DNA of 64,000 nucleotides from Steromphala cineraria (lineage: Eukaryota > Mollusca > Gastropoda > Trochida > Trochidae), in assembly GCA_916613615.1 (NCBI GenBank), contig OU744733.1, positions 36,433,939-36,497,938 of the forward strand, given 5' to 3'. This document shows, one piece after another, positions 59,380 to 64,000 of this stretch. Position numbers and translations under genes: made by a program. Under the pieces are notes generated by a model. The model saw only the letters and a program-made list of their open reading frames with translations. It did not search any database and had not been told where the DNA came from. Within the stretch, counting starts at the first letter, position 1; each line of letters starts with the position of its first letter.

Positions 59380-60033
59380 TTAAAGGGGCAGTAGCACGTT
59401 TTTTGAAAATTTTATATTTTCAATTTTCACTAATACTTGTATGTTAATGCTAAATGTATTCTTTTGGCAGTGTCTAAAATCTCATTACACAAATCAATCA
59501 TCCATAGTCAGAGAACAAACGAAAAAGGTTCATATAAAGTTCATTGTTATGTGAACACCTTTAATTCATTTTGTGTAAGAACAAGGGATCGCTGAACTTT
59601 ACATTAATAATAATGATAAGTTTTACGTCAAGTATTCATCTCTTATGAGTTGCTCACCGACGATTCACAAATGTGCATTATTACCCTGACGGATTGTACA
59701 TTTTCAAAGCTGCTTGCCTGCGCTGAGAGTCCATCTCGGACAGTACAACCGTATAACCAGGTACCCATTGTACAGCTGGGTGGACTAAGTGCAATGTGGA
59801 TGAAGTGCCTTTCCCAAGGACACTACACAGCTTTCGACCCAAGTCACTGGGATTCGAACCCGGGTCGTTGACGTGAGAGGCAGACACGCTAACCACTACA
59901 CCACCGCGCTTTATAATTTTGTTTGTTACTGCTTCCATTAGTTAAAATACATTGTCTTTCAATTGGAACAATTCACTTTCATTTACCTGACATCACCTTA
60001 TATCCCCCTAAAACGTGATACTGTCCCTTTGAT
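59380..60033 (-). mobile_element. Family-A MITE, copy 11, split by a SINE
   Basis: TTAAAGGGGCAGTAGCACGT at 59380, and the right end ACGTGATACTGTCCCTTTGA near 60031. The MITE reads through from CTGAACTTTACATTA (to about 59605) to TTTGTTTGTTACTGCTTCCA (from about 59920) once the insert is removed. Confidence 0.85.
59606..59909 (-). repeat. tRNA-derived SINE inserted in a family-A MITE
   Basis: Minus strand begins GCGCGGTGGTGTAGTGGTTA (A box TGGTGTAGTGGTTAGCG) with B box CGGGTTCGAATCCCAG about 30 nt further, i.e. a tRNA-like head at 59909-59842. It is followed by a ~230-bp body containing TGGGTACCTGGTTATACGGT and ends in an (ATT)n-type tail. Full-length in appearance, probably RNA polymerase III-derived. 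Confidence 0.8.
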
Positions 60034-60204
60034 AAATTGTTTGAATAATCAATACAAGCTGATTAACACGAATCATAATCACTGTACCGTAGATAAAACA
60101 TTAAGCAAACAATAGCAGCCAAAAGATTAAAAAACATCTTTAGTTGACTTAAATTGCAAAATTTAGCTTTATATTACAATCCAAAACAAATTATCTCCCA
60201 AATA

Positions 60205-61204
60205 CAACTTGGGCAGAGTATTTGAAGGTTATGATGTTGTATACCAGTCGTATGCTGATGACAAGCAGCTACTTAATTCATCTTCTCGAAATGCGCTATC
60301 TACAAATATTGTAGATATGGAACAGTGTACAAAGACGTGAATGGTTTAACAGAAAGCTTAAGTTAAATGATGACAAAACGGGGGTGCTGTTGTCAGGATC
60401 AACGCAGAACCGTGCAAAAGTGGATATATCATCCATAGCTGTTGGATGTTCAGAGGTACATTCAGTACTTCAATCAAAGATTTGGGTGTCTACATTAACT
60501 CCAGCTTAACTATGGAGGTACAAGTTAACAATGTATGTAGGACTTGCTATCTTCAACTCAGAGGTATATCTAGTATTCGTGATCTCCTCACTCGGGAGGC
60601 TGCTCACCTCCTAGTTCGCTCTTTGGTCCTCTCACGCTTGGATTATTGCTTCAGTCTCCTGAGCAATATGCGGCAAGAACTTATATATAAGTTGCAGAGG
60701 GTTCAAAACTCGGCTGCTAGACTGATTTGTAGAGCCGATAGCGAAGCCATGTGACACCATTGGTAGTTAGTCTTCACTGGCTTCCCATTAAGCAGAGGAT
60801 AGACTACATGGTGCTAACCCTGACGTACAAATGCATCAATGGGAATGCTCCGGTTTACCTCATTAAACTGTAAGTCACTATACTCTAGCCCGTTCGTTGA
60901 GATCCAGTTCACAACAACAACTGTGCATACCAAAAGTGAGACTAAAGTCGTTTGGTCACAAAAGTGTTTCCTACGTTGCACCTGTCTTATGGAATCCTTG
61001 CCCCTTACCATCAAAGAGACAGAGAGTGTCACCTCATTTCAGTCAAAACTGAAAACATTCCTATTTAAACAAGCCTATGATATCTGAATGCAATATTTTA
61101 GATACTACACATAGTATATCCAGTTGTGTCCAGTGAACGCTTGTAGCGCCTAGAGAAAGTGAGTTGATTTGTGCTCGTTACAAGAACACTTATTATTATT
61201 ATTC
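60205..61204 (+). mobile_element. Degenerate non-LTR retrotransposon (CR1/L2-like) 3' part
   Basis: Broken-frame translation gives QSYADDKQLL (the YADD catalytic motif), KDLGVYINSSLTMEVQVNNV, RSLVLSRLDYCFSLL, QRVQNSAARLICRA, SLHWLPIKQRIDYM, CINGNAPVYLIKL and ESVTSFQSKLKTFLF. This is the palm-to-C-terminal order of CR1/L2/Jockey-type reverse transcriptases. It ends at an (ATT)n tail near 61194. Several frameshifts and stops make it non-functional. The endonuclease and the first half of the reverse transcriptase are absent. Confidence 0.85.
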
Positions 61205-61935
61205 ACTTTTAACAACTGCATAAATATGTTAAAAAACTATAAATCAAGAAAAATGTCCTGTCGTGTTGAAATGTTTACTGAAAATAAGGTTTGGATTATT
61301 TTTGAATAAAGATTAACAACTTATTGACAATTCATATTCCAAAGTGACATTTGTGAATAAATATAGAATAACAAATTTGACACTTACCAGAATAAATGAA
61401 TAATTAAGAAACTCAGGGCTTTCAGATATTGAAATTATGATATCTGACAGAATTTTAAGCAGGGTTTTATTTGTCAGTGATGTCATTGACTGCAAATGTT
61501 GCTGAACTAGAACTTTGTCTTACACTCTCATATCTTATTCAGATTTAAATCTCTTCAACGTAAGGATCAATTTTCTTCAACATTTTCAAAAGTAAGAGAA
61601 AAAATGAAATAAAGACAAAGAGTATTAAATGAATGAAAAAGTGATCAGAATCCTGTTTTTACTTGGAATAATCATTTTAAAGTAAATATCATTTTGGTTT
61701 AAACAAATCCATAGCAAAAGAAGTAATATGATGCTGACTTTTGTTTTTGGAAAGTTTTAATGTAAAAAGATAAATACAGAGGTTTATGAGGAGATGATAT
61801 AAGGAAGTGTAATCGGATCATATTCTTGAATTGTTTACATTGAGTCTCTCCAAGCCCTGGATTCTGGAGGTTTCAAATATTTACTTACCATTCCTAATTT
61901 GGCAGCAAATCAATGACATCTAAAGAGAGAAAAAG
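61205..61935. other. No gene recognised
   Basis: A+T-rich sequence between the LINE and a tandem duplication. A minus-strand GTAAGTAAATA donor-like site at about 61880-61890 has no coding partner. Confidence 0.4.
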
Positions 61936-62301
61936 GATTTACACAATTTTATGATATGTTTTTATGTTTTACTGTTTTAGAGGTGAATCGCTTAATTGTG
62001 ACTAATATATCTGAATAAAATGTAACAAAAAAAAGAGGAAAATAATAAAACCTTGCCATTCCCAATTTATTTGGTTATAGGGTTTATTTTTGGATGACTG
62101 GCTTTTTTCAAGGCAAATCAATGAGATCTATGTAGAAGGATTTACACAATTTTATGATATGTTTTTATGTTTTACTGTTTTAGAGGTGAACCGCTTAATT
62201 GTGACTTACATATCTGGATATAAGTTTAAAGAAACATTTAGAACAACACTCTGCCATTCCCAATTTATTTGGTTATAGGGTTGATTTTTGGATGAATGGC
62301 G
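61936..62301. repeat. Tandem duplication, two ~200-bp units
   Basis: GGATTTACACAATTTTATGA at 61936 and 62138 begins two near-identical segments ending CCCAATTTATTTGGTTATAG and GGATGACTGGC/GGATGAATGGC. Confidence 0.88.
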
Positions 62302-62837
62302 TTTCTGGAAAGAATGTAACAACTTTTGAAAAGTGGAGAACAATGAAGACTTTCAAAGCCGATGAGTACAAACTATGTGTATTTTTGTTGTTGCATACAT
62401 GTAGATAATTTTTTATGCAGGATATGAAATTCATTTTTAAAAGAAATTCTTCTCAATAATTATTGCAAAAAGATTTTTCCGACCCGAGATTAGATAATAC
62501 TTTCTTACTACGGTTAAAAGAAAACCACATTTTCTTCACGATTTTCATTTTGACAAATTCATAATGCCATCTGAACAGTGCAGAAGAAGTTTAGTCGACC
62601 TTTCTTAGGAAATGAATGACATTTTTTGTTGTTTGTTTCAAGTAAAATAGTTGAATAAATAGAAAAATAATATTGCGGAGCCTGGCTCAGCCCTGGAAAC
62701 ATGGTCCTGTGTTAAATTACACTGAAGGGTCGGTGAGTTCACTGAAAGAGAAACGTTTTCAGCGTTGTCGTTTCATCAAGTCCTGACTGTTTCTGAAAGT
62801 ATCATTCTTAGAGAACTCATTTCCGTATAAATACAAC
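62302..62837. other. No gene recognised
   Basis: Unique A+T-rich sequence. Nothing supported. Confidence 0.4.
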
Positions 62838-63203
62838 TTAAAGGTAATTCGATAATTCAATCAATACTTTTTTCGAAAATTTTATTTTAATTTTTTCACT
62901 GATAATTGTACGTTAATGCTAGATATATTATTTTGATAGTGTCCAAAATATCATTACACAGACCAATCATCCATAGTCAGAAAACAAATTAAAGTGATTC
63001 ACATAAAGTTCATTGGCGGCCATTTTTGTGTGAACACATTTAAATCACTCACTTGTAAGAAAAAGGAATTGCATGGCGGACCTTACATTATATATTTCAT
63101 TTATTACTGCTTCGTATACATTGTCCTTCAATTGGAATAATTTATTTTCATTTCCTGACGTGATCTTATATGCCCCATAAAAAACGTGCTACTGTCCCTT
63201 TAA
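62838..63203 (-). mobile_element. Family-A MITE, copy 12 (minus orientation)
   Basis: Left TIR eroded after TTAAAGG. Landmarks GATAGTGTCCAAAATATCAT, CCAATCATCCATAGTCAG and CATTGGCGGCCATTTTTGTG. Right end ACGTGCTACTGTCCCTTTAA. Confidence 0.82.
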
Positions 63204-64000
63204 CCATAAGATAATTAAAGGAACACTCAAGTTTAATAGTGATTGTTCTATAGTTGGTATGATCAATATATAAGTAGATACCCTTACGTTTTTTGCACAT
63301 TCAGAGATATCTATTACTATAATTGAAAATATGATTTGAAAAATTGGTATTGCCTGAGGAGCGAGTTTGTTTTATTGAATACATCATACCATGCCACGTT
63401 GCAGTTCTTTGATAACAAATCTTTAAAATTCACAATAAATTGAAGAAACGGTTTGTCGTTTTTCAAATATTATTAGTTTTGTGATTTACGCACTGCATAA
63501 ATCTCTTATTTTCTACGCGGTTATTTGATTATAAATCTTTATTTTGACAAGATATTGAAAAAATAGGTAGATGCTTTCCACAAAGGATGAGGTTTAAATG
63601 CTATTTTTATACGAATTTTCTATGTTCTATTCCTATAAATGTTATCACTCAGCATCTTGGTAAGATCTTAAGTAGTATCGATTGACACTTGCCAGTGTAC
63701 TAGAAAACGTTTTATCCATCTCTTTTTACAAATATGCTTAGACATCTAAACATTTCTACTATGTACATAGCCAAAAAGAAGGATTTCCATTTTTGTCCCT
63801 TATTATACATATTATTCATTTTATGTAAATGTTGAATTTGATATTTGCTTTTCCTTTTAGGTGACGGAAAGTATTATTTTAAAATAAAAACAATAGGCTG
63901 CTGTATGCATTTGATGATCAAACTTACTTAAGTATTAAATACTCCTTCACAAAAACTTCAAATAACAAAGAGAAACAAATGAGCATCTTCAGCCGACCGG
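63204..64000. other. No gene recognised
   Basis: AGTAGTATCGATTGACACTT at about 63671 resembles AGTACTATCGATTGACACTT at about 58353, indicating shared ancestry of the two family-A flanks. Nothing else supported. Confidence 0.4.

Noticed and set aside
61850..61900. Minus-strand GTAAGTAAATA donor-like site, with a similar one near 55945-55960
   Set aside because: No open coding stretch ends at either site. They look like shared repeat ancestry rather than exons.

Overview
This is a eukaryotic, A+T-rich (about one-third G+C by eye), transposon-dense genomic window. It has spliced genes with GT-AG introns, tRNA-derived SINEs, degraded non-LTR retrotransposons, many families of short terminal-inverted-repeat elements (MITEs) and minisatellites. 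Small exons, gtgagtgagt-type dispersed repeats and repeats built on ggacggacgg or TGACCT motifs suggest a lophotrochozoan, most likely a bivalve mollusc. The species call is an inference. No prokaryotic, CRISPR or viral gene organisation is present.

Left part (1-20.2 kb): two tandem, same-orientation (minus strand) genes for an FAD-dependent L-amino-acid-oxidase-like protein. The right-hand copy is complete. Seven coding exons between 15825 and 7398 splice in frame to 571 codons plus a stop, and a TATA box and untranslated first exon are proposed near 20.2 kb. Only the first two coding exons (2107-1859 and 254-170) of the left-hand copy lie in the window; the rest runs off the left edge. The introns hold a ~52-bp degenerate repeat, MITEs, a SINE and a foldback structure carrying a piece of duplicated first coding exon.

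Middle part (20.2-37.2 kb): no convincing gene. It holds MITEs, a 34-bp minisatellite (22 units), two LINE 3'-end remnants and a CCAAT-rich palindrome.

37.2-39.5 kb (plus strand): a two-exon gene for a secreted mucin-like protein, with a signal peptide, a short PAN/Apple-like cysteine domain, about twenty 18-residue Thr/Ser/Glu repeats and an acidic Asp/Gly/Asn-rich tail.

Right part (39.5-64 kb): no intact gene seen. There is one decayed coding-like fragment (about 44.8-45.1 kb, minus), a degenerate LINE (60.2-61.2 kb), SINEs, several tandem arrays (55, 97 and ~168 bp), a near-perfect 90-bp-arm palindrome and many MITEs.

The most striking non-genic signal is a MITE family (called A here, ~364 bp, ends TTAAAGGGGCAGTAGCACG / CGTGCTACTGCCCCTTTAA) with 12 recognisable copies. 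Two of these abut a second family (F) and share a single TTAA with it, which suggests TTAA-targeted insertion. Family letters A-H are labels of convenience for this window only.
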